The position numbers and the translations under genes were made by a program. Positions 44,638 through 53,900 of a stretch of 64,000 nucleotides of DNA are shown piece after piece; positions within the stretch are counted from its first letter, which is position 1; each line of letters begins with the position of its first letter. The notes under the pieces were generated by a model. The model was not told the DNA's origin and searched no databases. It was given only the letters and a program-made list of their open reading frames with translations. Source of the stretch: Lachnospiraceae bacterium (GTDB lineage Bacteria; Bacillota; Clostridia; Lachnospirales; Lachnospiraceae); contig JAFTPO010000056.1 of the NCBI GenBank assembly GCA_017463225.1, positions 1 to 64,000 on the forward strand, in the 5' to 3' direction.

Positions 44638-45258
44638 ATGAACACCTTCAAGCAGCCTCTGTCCAAGGATGAAGAAAACCACTATCTAAAGCTTGCCAAA
44701 GAAGGAGACATAAATGCCAGAAACAAATTAGTAGAATATAATCTAAGACTGGTAGCTCACATAGCAAAGAAATACTTCGCACCGAACAGAAACACCGATG
44801 ATTTAATCTCCATCGGTACCATAGGTTTAATCAAAGCCGTAGATTCATTCGACAACTCAAAGGGCAACAGACTTGCCACTTATGCATCCAGATGCATCGA
44901 AAATGAACTTCTAATGAGACTCAGGCAGGAAAGAAAGGAAGCTAGGGAAGTATCTATATACGAACCCATCGGAACAGATAAGGAAGGTAACGAAATCAGC
45001 CTGTTAGATATAATAAGCTGTGATGAGGAGTCCATGATAAGTAATCTAATCCTCCAGGAGAATCTAGGGCTAATCAGTTCACATTTTAACAAACTACTAG
45101 ATAAGAAGGAACAGCAGGTCATAGCTCTCAGGTATGGATTGTGTGGATATCAGGAGCTTACCCAGAGAGAAGTGGCTAAACTACTTAATATCTCCCGTTC
45201 CTACGTATCCCGTATAGAGAAAAAAGCACTGCTTAAGCTTCGCAGTGCCTTGATCTAA
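44638..45258 (+). CDS. sigK: Sporulation sigma factor SigK without pro-sequence
   Basis: SigK directs late mother-cell transcription. The protein has region 2 (NLRLVAHIAKKYF, DDLISIGTIGLIKAVDSFD, ATYASRCIENELLMRLR), the SigK/SigE-type DKEGNEISLLDII, and region 4 (LTQREVAKLLNISRSYVSRIEKKAL). The ATG at 44638 is preceded by GGAGG at 5 bases; the protein begins at the point that follows the 20-residue pro-peptide in B. subtilis. In-frame codons upstream reach a stop at 44569 with no hydrophobic pro-sequence. The gene is uninterrupted, with no skin element. Its 3' end overlaps the trhP end by 26 bases. Confidence 0.9.
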   Translation: MNTFKQPLSKDEENHYLKLAKEGDINARNKLVEYNLRLVAHIAKKYFAPNRNTDDLISIGTIGLIKAVDSFDNSKGNRLATYASRCIENELLMRLRQERKEAREVSIYEPIGTDKEGNEISLLDIISCDEESMISNLILQENLGLISSHFNKLLDKKEQQVIALRYGLCGYQELTQREVAKLLNISRSYVSRIEKKALLKLRSALI

Positions 45259-46492
45259 TTACCATTCCCTTAGCTACCTTAGTGTTATCTGACACCTTCA
45301 GATAAAGAAGCTGCTTAGGGTGTGGTGCGGACTCCACCGGATGCATTCTTTCATCATAGATTGCATCCACAGTTACATAGTGGTTATCTCCATTAAAGTC
45401 CATTATATTAATTTCATCCCCTACCAGGAATTTATTCTTCTGATGTATAACAAGGTATCCCTGGTCGGTTATATCCTCAACTATACCAAGATAGGTGTAG
45501 TTTTTGATATAAGTGTTATTATCATATATCTGAGAATTCTCATTAGTCTTACCAAAATAAAAACCAGTTGTAAACTGTCTAAAGGTACAGGCCGATATCT
45601 CCTCTTCGTAATAATCCATCCTCTGTCTGTATTTCTCCTCAGATTCGAAATAATCATCTATAGCCTGTCTGTAGGTTCTGGTTACAACAGCCACATAAAG
45701 AGCTGTCTTCATTCTGCCTTCTATCTTGAAGGAATTAATGCCAGCCTCTATCATCTCAGGAATGTACTGTATCATACACAAATCCTTAGAATTAAATATA
45801 TAGGTTCCTCTCTCGTCCTCTTCTATAGGAAGATATTCACCAGGGCGTTTCTCCTCGACTATAGAATACTTCCATCTACACGGATGAGTACATGCACCCT
45901 TGTTTGCATCTCTTCCTGTAAAATAACTACTCAACAAGCATCTGCCCGAATAAGATATACACATAGCCCCATGCATAAAGGCCTCAATCTCCATATCCTC
46001 AGGTATATTATCTCGTATTGTTTTAATCTCCTTTAAGGATAACTCTCTAGCCGCCACCACTCTGGTAGCACCCTGATTGTACCAGAAGTTATAAGTAAGA
46101 TAGTTGGTATTATTAGACTGCGTACTAATATGAATCTCTACCTCCGGCAGTATCTGTCTGGCAAGAGTAAATATACCCGGGTCAGATATAATAAAGCCAT
46201 CTATCTTCTCATGAAGACCATAAGCTCTAATATCATTAAAATATCCCTTGACGCCTTCTATATCATCATTATGTGCAAATATATTAACTGTCACGTAAAG
46301 CTTCTTGCCAGCGGCATGAACATAATCTGCAGCCTCTACCATTTCTTCTAATGTAAAATTACCGGCTTTTGCTCTAAGGCCAAACTTCTGACCACCAATA
46401 TAAACTGCATCAGCACCATAGTCTATGGCACACTTAAGAACCTCTAAGCTCCCAGCAGGTATTAACAATTCCGGTTTTTTTATCTCTCTCAT
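45233..46492 (-). CDS. trhP: U32-family protein TrhP (tRNA U34 hydroxylation)
   Basis: The 419-aa protein has the U32 signature: EAFMHGAMCISYSGRCLLSS followed by GACTHPCRWKY, with the Cys set that binds an iron-sulfur cluster in this family, and PELLIPAGSLEVLKCAIDYGADAVY at the N-terminus. TrhP proteins use prephenate to hydroxylate U34 of tRNAs. The neighbour TrmR methylates that hydroxyl, so the pair would make mo5U. In B. subtilis the equivalent yrrN and yrrO lie after yrrM. End overlaps convergent sigK. Confidence 0.88.
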   Translation of the reverse strand: MREIKKPELLIPAGSLEVLKCAIDYGADAVYIGGQKFGLRAKAGNFTLEEMVEAADYVHAAGKKLYVTVNIFAHNDDIEGVKGYFNDIRAYGLHEKIDGFIISDPGIFTLARQILPEVEIHISTQSNNTNYLTYNFWYNQGATRVVAARELSLKEIKTIRDNIPEDMEIEAFMHGAMCISYSGRCLLSSYFTGRDANKGACTHPCRWKYSIVEEKRPGEYLPIEEDERGTYIFNSKDLCMIQYIPEMIEAGINSFKIEGRMKTALYVAVVTRTYRQAIDDYFESEEKYRQRMDYYEEEISACTFRQFTTGFYFGKTNENSQIYDNNTYIKNYTYLGIVEDITDQGYLVIHQKNKFLVGDEINIMDFNGDNHYVTVDAIYDERMHPVESAPHPKQLLYLKVSDNTKVAKGMVIRSRHCEA

Positions 46493-46518
46493 ATATTCTT
46501 CCCTTCAAAATATATCCA

Positions 46519-47175
46519 TTATCTCTTTATCGATATGGCAACACCATCACCAACAGAAACCAAGGCTGTGTCTAATCTGTCATCATGTGTTATAGTGTAC
46601 AAATATTCCCTCATTCTATCATGTATGGTCCTATTTCGCTTATCAACTGTAAAGTGTGATTCTAACACATCCCCATCCTGAAGCACATTATCAGATATTA
46701 TCACCCCACCTGATTTAACAACACGCATAACATCAGGATAATAATTTATATACTGCCCCTTAGCGGCATCCACGAATGCAAAATCATAATAATTATCCGG
46801 CAATGTTTTCAGCACCTCGTAGGCATCTCCCTGAATAACCTCTATAACATCCTGTTTATCCATATCTATTATGTTGGACTTGGCAATTTTTACCCTTTCC
46901 TCATCAAGCTCAACAGTGGTTATCTTTCCACCCTCTGCCAAATAATTACTCATATAAATAGAAGAATAGCCTACTGCAGTTCCTATCTCTAAAAGCTGCA
47001 TAGGCTTCTTCATAATCAACTGAGTCTTAAGCAATTCTCTTGTCTCCGGTCTCATAACCGGAACCTGATTTTTGACTGCTTCAAGGTAAATCTGCCCAAG
47101 CTTACCCTCATCATCCTTTATAAAGGATTTAATGAAGGATGAAATTCTTTCCATAGTTTGAGCCTGTCCCTGCAA
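46519..47175 (-). CDS. trmR: O-methyltransferase TrmR (tRNA ho5U)
   Basis: The 218-aa SAM methyltransferase of the YrrM/COMT-like family has LEIGTAVGYSSIYMSNYL for SAM, FAFVDAAKGQYINYYPDV with the metal-binding Asp, and VISDNVLQDGDVL. In B. subtilis YrrM methylates 5-hydroxyuridine at tRNA position 34. The next gene, trhP, makes that hydroxyl. TTG start with GAGGAGG 7 bases upstream. Confidence 0.88.
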   Translation of the reverse strand: MQGQAQTMERISSFIKSFIKDDEGKLGQIYLEAVKNQVPVMRPETRELLKTQLIMKKPMQLLEIGTAVGYSSIYMSNYLAEGGKITTVELDEERVKIAKSNIIDMDKQDVIEVIQGDAYEVLKTLPDNYYDFAFVDAAKGQYINYYPDVMRVVKSGGVIISDNVLQDGDVLESHFTVDKRNRTIHDRMREYLYTITHDDRLDTALVSVGDGVAISIKR

Positions 47176-47177
47176 GA

Positions 47178-47666
47178 CTACTCCTCCTCTTCGGTATCCA
47201 AATCACATATTATCTCTAATATCTCATCATAGTTCATAGATGCAGACAGACCGAATTTTCCTGTCTTAATCTGATCTCCATAGCCTTTAACCTTAACCTT
47301 AGCAAAAAACACGTATTTATCCTTTATTACGCCCCCATCTTCTAAGGCCTGACCTATCTCTAGTATGCTTGAGTCTGCCGGTATCTCAACTACCACGTAC
47401 TCTGTATCTCCCGGCGACATACACACATCGCCAAATATACTGTAGGTGAAATTAAATGCATACGAAAACACCTTAATTACCATAAAAACAATAAGTACAT
47501 TGATTAGCAAACTACCGGTAAATCCAGCCGAATGTTTAAGACCCTTTCTAATACTATTAGGAGAAAGGACCTGCTCAGTAAAGCTCTTCTTAGCCTTTTT
47601 CTTTGAAGAAGTCTTCTTGACATTGCCCTGCTCTATGCTATTGTTATTTACATTCTTATTACTCAT
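47178..47666 (-). CDS. Short MltG-like membrane protein without catalytic domain
   Basis: The 162-aa protein sits where B. subtilis has yrrL (mltG), before yrrM. It has a basic, Ser/Lys-rich cytoplasmic N-terminus, a membrane helix (about 51-71) and a YceG/LysM-like segment (VVVEIPADSSILEIGQALEDGGVIKDKYVFFAKVKVKG). It ends after IKTGKFGLSASMNYDEILEIICD. The catalytic region of MltG (about 200 further residues with the active Glu) is absent, so it is not expected to cut glycan strands. Overlaps the YlbF-family gene by 8 bases. Confidence 0.75.
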   Translation of the reverse strand: MSNKNVNNNSIEQGNVKKTSSKKKAKKSFTEQVLSPNSIRKGLKHSAGFTGSLLINVLIVFMVIKVFSYAFNFTYSIFGDVCMSPGDTEYVVVEIPADSSILEIGQALEDGGVIKDKYVFFAKVKVKGYGDQIKTGKFGLSASMNYDEILEIICDLDTEEEE

Positions 47667-47994
47667 CTAAATAATCAAACTCCAATCCCTCTGCGATGGA
47701 ACAGTACACTTCCTGCATCATCTTGCATATTCTCTGCTCAGCCTTCAAGAATTCATGAACCAGCGAATTATGAAGCATCTCATCATAATCTCTCACCAGA
47801 TTACAGATTTCATCATAAGGATTAACACCTTCTCTGTTTTGCAATTCGTAGTTTCGATTTCTAAATTCTCGTAGCTTGTTGCATAAGTCCATATTATCAT
47901 ACAAAGCTCTTTTAGTGTCAATATATCTTTTGTATTCTGTTGTAGCTTTGATTTCAGCATTTAAACGCTTACTCTCTGCAATAACTTCCTTCAT
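47659..47994 (-). CDS. YlbF/YmcA-family protein
   Basis: The 111-aa helical protein has the family's conserved start EVIAESKRLNAEIKATTEYKRYIDTK and a C-terminal helix with HEFLKAEQRICKMMQEVY. In B. subtilis YlbF, YmcA and YaaT form a complex that modulates RNase Y. Here the gene sits between RNase J and the MltG-like gene, an RNA-decay context. Spacing 11 bases after rnjA. The exact paralogue cannot be decided. Confidence 0.8.
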   Translation of the reverse strand: MKEVIAESKRLNAEIKATTEYKRYIDTKRALYDNMDLCNKLREFRNRNYELQNREGVNPYDEICNLVRDYDEMLHNSLVHEFLKAEQRICKMMQEVYCSIAEGLEFDYLDE

Positions 47995-48005
47995 CTATCT
48001 TCCTC

Positions 48006-49670
48006 TTATACCTCTGAAATAATTGGCAAAATCATAGGACTTCTCTTGGTCTTCTTCCACAGGAAGTCGCCTAAAGAATCTCTAATGGTAGACTTGATCT
48101 TACCCCAATCAGTTATATTCTTATCCTGACAGTACTCTAGCGCTGCCTGAACTACCTCTCTACACTCATCCATCAGGTTCTCTGACTCTCTCACGTAAAC
48201 AAATCCACGTGATACTATATCCGGTCCTGCAAGCACCATATTGCTACCCTGCTCTAAGGTTACAACTACTATAAGAAGACCATTTTGTGACAAGTGCTGT
48301 CTGTCGCGAAGAACTATATTTCCTACATCACCAACTCCCAAGCCATCAACCATGATTCCCTGAGCCACAACCTTATCTGTTACCTTAAATACATTTTCTC
48401 CAATCTCAAGCACATCTCCTGCAGAAAGGATTTTAACATTATCCTTCTCCACTCCCATCTCAACAGCAAGCTCCGCATGCCTCTTAAGATGTCTATACTC
48501 ACCATGAACAGGTATAGCGTACTTAGGCTTAGTCAACGCATACATTAACTTAAGCTCCTCCTGACATGCATGTCCTGATACGTGAGTATCCTGGAATATA
48601 ACATGAGCACCCTTTTGCTCCAATTCATTTATAACCTTGAATACAGCTTTTTCGTTTCCAGGTATTGGATTAGAAGAAAAGATAACCACATCGCCCGGCT
48701 TTATTGTAATCTTGTTGTGTATAGATGCCGCTATACGTGACAAAGCCGCCATATTCTCTCCCTGGCTGCCTGTTGTAATAAGCACTATCTGCTCGTCAGG
48801 ATAATTCTTAATCTGGTCTATCTCTATAAGGGTATTATCAGGAATACTTATATATCCAAGCTCCGTAGCAGTCTGGATTATATTCACCATACTTCTTCCC
48901 TCAACCACAACCTTGCGGCCATACTTGTACGCAGAATTGATAATCTGCTGAACTCTGTCCACATTAGATGCAAATGTTGCTATTATAATTCTATGTTCTC
49001 TATTATCAGCAAATAAATTATCAAAGGTCTTTCCCACTGTCTTTTCCGACTGTGTATAGCCTGGTCTCTCTGCATTAGTAGAGTCTGCCATCAATGCCAG
49101 AACGCCCTTCTTACCAAGTTCACCAAATCTTGGAAGATCAATAGCTTCTCCAAACACAGGTGTAAAATCAACCTTGAAATCACCTGTATGAATAATAATT
49201 CCCTCAGGTGTATATATCGCCAATGCCGCAGCATCAACTATAGAATGATTAGTTCTAATAAACTCTATTCTAAGACAGCCTAAATTTATTATTTGTCCAT
49301 GCTTTACAACCTTTCTTTTAACATTATTAAGGTTGTTATGTTCCTTAAGCTTATTCTCAATAAGTCCCATAGTAAGCTTAGTACAATATATAGGCATATT
49401 TATCTCATTTTCAATATAAGGGATAGCTCCTATATGATCCTCATGTCCATGAGTAACAACAAGCCCCTTAACCTTATCTGCATTCTCCTTGAGGTAAGTA
49501 ACGTCAGGTATTACCAAATCGATACCCAGCATCTCATCCTCAGGAAATGCCAATCCACAGTCTATTACCACTATGGTATCATCATATTCTATGGCAGTAA
49601 TGTTCATTCCAATCTGCTCTAATCCGCCCAGTGGAATAATCTTCACTGACTTTTTTTCGTTGCTTTTCAA
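48006..49670 (-). CDS. rnjA: Ribonuclease J
   Basis: RNase J is a metallo-beta-lactamase RNase with both endo- and 5'-3' exonuclease activity. The 554-aa protein has the zinc motif VTHGHEDHIGAIPY (HxHxDH), HTGDFKVDFTP, ADSTNAERPG, the beta-CASP region with TTGSQGENMAALSRIA and SSNPIPGNEKAVF, and HVSGHACQEELKLM and IPVHGEYRHLKRH. It follows the DUF1292 gene by 2 bases, which B. subtilis does not have at this locus. Confidence 0.95.
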   Translation of the reverse strand: MKSNEKKSVKIIPLGGLEQIGMNITAIEYDDTIVVIDCGLAFPEDEMLGIDLVIPDVTYLKENADKVKGLVVTHGHEDHIGAIPYIENEINMPIYCTKLTMGLIENKLKEHNNLNNVKRKVVKHGQIINLGCLRIEFIRTNHSIVDAAALAIYTPEGIIIHTGDFKVDFTPVFGEAIDLPRFGELGKKGVLALMADSTNAERPGYTQSEKTVGKTFDNLFADNREHRIIIATFASNVDRVQQIINSAYKYGRKVVVEGRSMVNIIQTATELGYISIPDNTLIEIDQIKNYPDEQIVLITTGSQGENMAALSRIAASIHNKITIKPGDVVIFSSNPIPGNEKAVFKVINELEQKGAHVIFQDTHVSGHACQEELKLMYALTKPKYAIPVHGEYRHLKRHAELAVEMGVEKDNVKILSAGDVLEIGENVFKVTDKVVAQGIMVDGLGVGDVGNIVLRDRQHLSQNGLLIVVVTLEQGSNMVLAGPDIVSRGFVYVRESENLMDECREVVQAALEYCQDKNITDWGKIKSTIRDSLGDFLWKKTKRSPMILPIISEV

Positions 49671-49672
49671 AT

Positions 49673-49990
49673 TTATACCTCCAAATCAATTCCTTCAACT
49701 ATCTCATTAAATATTTGCACGATGGATTTTAACTCTTTCTCATCATCCAATATATCATAAGAAGAAAATCCATCCTCATCCTCCGGACCTTCCTTAAGGA
49801 TTAAAAATCCTCCATCCTCATCATCCTCATCAACAGAATTAGTCACCAAAAGGTAATTTACCCCTCCCAACATAGTCTGCTCTATAATGTAAAAATCCTC
49901 CTCGCCATCCTCTGACTCAAAGGTTATCTTCATATATTCCTTCTGCATATCCCCCATTAACTCATCCTGTGAAAACTCTCTATTATCCAT
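49673..49990 (-). CDS. DUF1292 (YrzB-like) protein
   Basis: An acidic protein of about 105 aa with YMKITFESEDGEEDFYIIEQ, GGVNYLLVTNSVDEDDEDGGFLIL and a Ser-Tyr-Asp-Ile-Leu-Asp segment, typical of DUF1292. Function unknown. I chose the ATG at 49990, 8 bases after AAGGAGG; an upstream in-frame TTG at 50017 overlaps that site. It lies between ruvX and rnjA, as YrzB lies after yrrK in B. subtilis. Confidence 0.85.
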   Translation of the reverse strand: MDNREFSQDELMGDMQKEYMKITFESEDGEEDFYIIEQTMLGGVNYLLVTNSVDEDDEDGGFLILKEGPEDEDGFSSYDILDDEKELKSIVQIFNEIVEGIDLEV

Positions 49991-50045
49991 ACTATATTCC
50001 TCCTTATTAAAACTCAATCAGTCAGATTCAATAATCTCAATTACT

Positions 50046-50480
50046 TTAACTATGTGTCTTATTATACTCAACATCTAAATAGTTCTGTAATATTATAGCC
50101 GCAGCCATTTTGTCAATGTGTTCCTTTCTTGAGCTTTTAGCAACACCGGTATCCTCCAATATTCGGTCTGCCTCTACCGTAGTTAATCTCTCATCTACCA
50201 AAACAACCTGAAGCCCTGTTCTTCTCTCAAGGGCCTCTTTAAACTCAGTGGTAGCCTGAGCTCTTTCCCCCTCTGTATTATTCATATTCTTAGGGTATCC
50301 CAACACTATAAGCTCAACATCCTGCTCCTCGATAATCTTTTCTATGGCAGCATAGGTTTGTCTCAATTTATTAGCCTGTTTTCTCTCTATAGTCAACAGA
50401 GGCTGGGCAATGAGCTTCATCTCATCACTAACCGCCACTCCAACTGTTTTAGTTCCGTAGTCTAGTCCTATTACTCTCAA
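50046..50480 (-). CDS. ruvX: RuvX/YqgF-family nuclease
   Basis: The 144-aa protein has the RNase-H-fold start MRVIGLDYGTKTVGVAVSDE, VLGYPKNMN and VLVDERLTTVEADRIL, with the conserved acidic residues. The family is linked to 16S rRNA 5' end maturation and Holliday-junction resolution. TTG start with GGAG 7 bases upstream. It follows ireB after a 153-base gap that carries a possible antisense small gene. Confidence 0.93.
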   Translation of the reverse strand: MRVIGLDYGTKTVGVAVSDEMKLIAQPLLTIERKQANKLRQTYAAIEKIIEEQDVELIVLGYPKNMNNTEGERAQATTEFKEALERRTGLQVVLVDERLTTVEADRILEDTGVAKSSRKEHIDKMAAAIILQNYLDVEYNKTHS

Positions 50481-50550
50481 AGGTTTATCTCCTTTACACT
50501 AATTAAGGATATAACCAAACCTATATCTCTTGTTAAAAGGAGCTATCAGT

Positions 50551-50658
50551 ATGATTATATCCGTAATTACTTGCATTATAATCTGTTGTATAACAACCTG
50601 GTACGCCATAACCGCAGGCGCACTTATAACCTATTACTTAAGTCTTGTCTCGATATAG
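50551..50658 (+). CDS. Candidate small hydrophobic peptide (35 aa)
   Basis: An ATG at 50551 preceded by AAAAGGAG (8 bases spacing) opens a 35-codon frame ending TAG at 50656-50658. The peptide starts [16 protein letters not shown], continues with [19 protein letters not shown] and is almost entirely one membrane span. It lies antisense to the ireB-ruvX gap and its last 25 bases overlap the ireB 3' end. I see no clear promoter on the plus strand. It resembles type I toxin peptides or small membrane regulators in size, but I recognise no family. Confidence 0.4.
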   Translation: MIISVITCIIICCITTWYAITAGALITYYLSLVSI

Positions 50659-50891
50659 TTCTCAAGAAGAACCTCTATAATCTCATCACGTTCAGCCTTC
50701 ATAATAAGACTTCTCGCATTCTTATAGCTGGTGATATAGGTTGGGTCACCGCTCATTACATACCCTACTATCTGGCTTACCGGATTATAGCCCTTTTCAG
50801 AAAGAGCACCATAAACCTGAGCAAGTATCTCTGTAACCTCTATAGTCGATTCTCTAATTATCCCTATATCCTGAGTATTTTGATTAGTCAT
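50634..50891 (-). CDS. IreB-family regulator (DUF965)
   Basis: The 85-aa protein matches IreB/Yrz[42 protein letters not shown] and [20 protein letters not shown]. In Enterococcus faecalis IreB is a substrate of the PASTA kinase IreK and affects cephalosporin resistance; here the Thr residues near the N-terminus (residues 3 and 16-20) would be candidate sites. First gene of the operon that runs to trhP, with its own promoter just after polC. Confidence 0.93.
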   Translation of the reverse strand: MTNQNTQDIGIIRESTIEVTEILAQVYGALSEKGYNPVSQIVGYVMSGDPTYITSYKNARSLIMKAERDEIIEVLLENYIETRLK

Positions 50892-50921
50892 TTCATCACG
50901 TCCTTTAACACATATAGGAAT

Positions 50922-50950
50922 ATTTTAATATATTATCTAAAAAATATCAA
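50922..50950 (-). promoter_or_regulatory. SigA-type promoter of ireB operon
   Basis: On the minus strand TTGATA (50945-50950) and TAAAAT (50922-50927) are 17 bases apart. It begins 4 bases after the polC stop and about 30 bases before the ireB ATG. Confidence 0.75.
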
Positions 50951-50954
50951 CTCT

Positions 50955-53900
50955 TTAATTAAGCATTCCAAAGAAATCATACTGATTTGTATCAGGAAGC
51001 CCTGCAAGAAGGCCTAATGCCTCCATATCATCAAGTATGGTTTTAGATACCTTTCCTCTCACACGTATATCCTCTTTGGACATAAACTCTCCATCCTTTG
51101 CAGCTTCCTGTAGCATCTCGGCAGCTTTTGCCCCCATTCCCGGAAGAGAAGAAAAGCTTGGCATTATCTTTCCATCTATGATCTGGAATTTATGAGCATC
51201 TGCTCTATATAAGTCAATAGGCATAAACTCTATTCCTCTTGCATACATTTCCTGAACAATCTTCATATCTCTGATTGTATCCTTAATTGTGGCAGTTTGC
51301 TTTTCCTTAGGAGTCTTCTGGAATTCCTTAAGCTCCGCCTCTAAAACATCCTTGCCCTGACACATAAGCTTATAGTCAAAAGCTGAAGCTCTTATACTAA
51401 AGAATGCGGTGTAGTAAGCCAATGGATAATTCACTTTATAGTATGCAACTCTCCATCCCATCATAACGTATGCCGCAGCGTGAGCCTTAGGGAACATGTA
51501 CTTTATCTTCTTACATGACCATATATACCAATCCGGCACACCATGAGCAAGCATTTCTTCCTCCCACTCAGGCTTCAGGCCCTTACCCTTACGAACGCTT
51601 TCCATAATGGTAAATGCAAGTCCGGATTCAAGACCCATGTTGATAAGATAAATCATAATGTCATCTCTGGTACATATTGCTGTTCCAAGAACACACTTCC
51701 CCTCCTGAATAAGAGTTTGAGCATTGCCCAGCCACACATCTGTACCATGAGAAAGTCCAGCTATACGAACCAAATCAGAGAAATTCTGAGGATCCGCATC
51801 AATAAGCATCTGCATAGCAAATTCCGTACCAAATTCAGGTACTCCCAGAGAACCTAACTTTGTACCACCTATATCCTCCGGTGTTATGCCTAAGGCTTCT
51901 GTACCGTGGAATAAAGACATTACCTTCTCATCATCCAAAGGTATAGTCTTTGCATCAAGTCCGGTCAAATCCTCCAAACGCTTAATCATAGTTGGATCAT
52001 CGTGTCCAAGTATATCAAGCTTCAAAAGGTTATGATCTATAGAATGATACTCGAAGTGAGTTGTAATAATATCTGTATTCATATCATTTGCAGGCTTTTG
52101 TATAGGTGTAAAAGAGTAAATCTCCTCATGCTTTGGCAGAACTATCATACCTCCGGGATGCTGCCCGGTAGTTCTCTTAACGCCTGTACAACCCTCTGCG
52201 ATTCTCTCCATCTCACAACGTCTCTTTTGACCTTCCTGCCCCTTGTCCTTAAAATAGTTATAAACATATCCAAAGGCAGTCTTATCAGCCATAGTACCGA
52301 TAGTTCCTGCTCTAAAGGCTTTTCCTTTTCCAAACAGTTCTTCCGTATATGCATGTGCCTTAGGCTGATACTCTCCAGAGAAGTTAAGGTCTATATCCGG
52401 TTCCTTGTCTCCCTTGAATCCAAGGAATGTTTCAAAAGGTATATCATGTCCCTCTTTAATAAGCTTATGTCCACACTTTGGACATGTTCTGTCAGGCATA
52501 TCACACCCTGACTGTCCCTGCATCTGATATGGCTTAACATGCTCCGAATCAAAATCTGTAAAGAAACACTCCGGACATATATAGTGAGCAGGCAGTGGAT
52601 TAACCTCAGTTATACCTGCCATAGTAGCAACAAATGACGAACCAACAGAGCCTCTGGAACCAACCAGATATCCATCGTCATTAGAACGCCAGACCAGCTT
52701 CTGAGCAATTATATACATAACCGCAAAGCCGTTAGTTATGATGGAATTCAATTCCTTTTCAAGTCTCTTCACAACTATATTAGGAAGGTCCGGACCATAT
52801 ATCTCATGAGCCTTATCGTAGCATATATTGGTAAGAGTCTCATCAGAATTCTCAATTATAGGTGGCTGCTTATCCGGTCTCACAGGGGATATCTTCTCAA
52901 TCATATCAGCTATAAGATTAGTGTTAGTAATTACTACCTCCTTGGCTTCATCACTTCCAAGATAAGCAAATTCCTCTAACATCTCCTCTGTAGTTCTAAA
53001 GTAAAGTGGTGGTTGATTATCAGCATCATCAAAACCCTTACCAGCCATTATAATTCTACGGTATATCTCATCCTCAGGATCCAAAAAATGCACATCACAG
53101 GTAGCAACTACAGGCTTATTAAATTGCTTACCAAGGTTATATATCTTTCTGTTAAGCTCCTGCAGATCCTGCACTGAATTCACCGGCACGCTTTCCTTGT
53201 CCAACATAAACATATTATTGCCTATAGGCTGTATCTCGTAATAGTCATAAAAATTAGCAAGTCGTGTAATCTCATCCTCACCACTATCATAGAGCATAGC
53301 TGTATAAAGCTCTCCTGCTTCACAGGCAGAACCTATTATCAATCCCTCTCTATATTTATTTATAAGACTCTTTGGTATTCTAGGTCTTCTATTAAAGTAA
53401 TTAATATGCGATTCTGATATGAGCCTGTAAAGATTTACTCTTCCTATGTCATTCTTAACCAGTATAATACCATGATAGGTTTTTGCCTTCTTAATAGCCT
53501 CTGGAGAAGCGGAACCCATGACATTCAAGTCCTTTATGGTATTTATACCTCTCTCCTTTATCATATCAAGCATCTTAAGGAATATTCTCGCTGTGGCATC
53601 CGCATCATCGCAGGCTCTGTGATGATGCTCCAGTGAAACATTAAACTGCTTACACAATCTATCAAGTGTAAATTTACCTAACTCTGGCACCAATATGTGA
53701 GCCAAACTCATAGTATCCACTACTGTATAATCAAAATCTAATCCCTGGCGTTTCGCAAACTCTCTTATAAAGCCCGTATCAAAGCTTGCGTTATGAGCTA
53801 CCAAAACACTATCACCCACATATTCCAAAAATTTTGGTAATATTTCTTCTATAGTTGGAGCCTCCAACACCATGGCATCATTAATAGACGTTAGTTTTGT

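Noticed and set aside
45320-46036. 238-codon open frame on the plus strand
   Set aside because: It lies wholly antisense inside the well-supported trhP gene, has low-complexity Ile/Tyr/Ser-rich sequence, no good ribosome site and no family motif.
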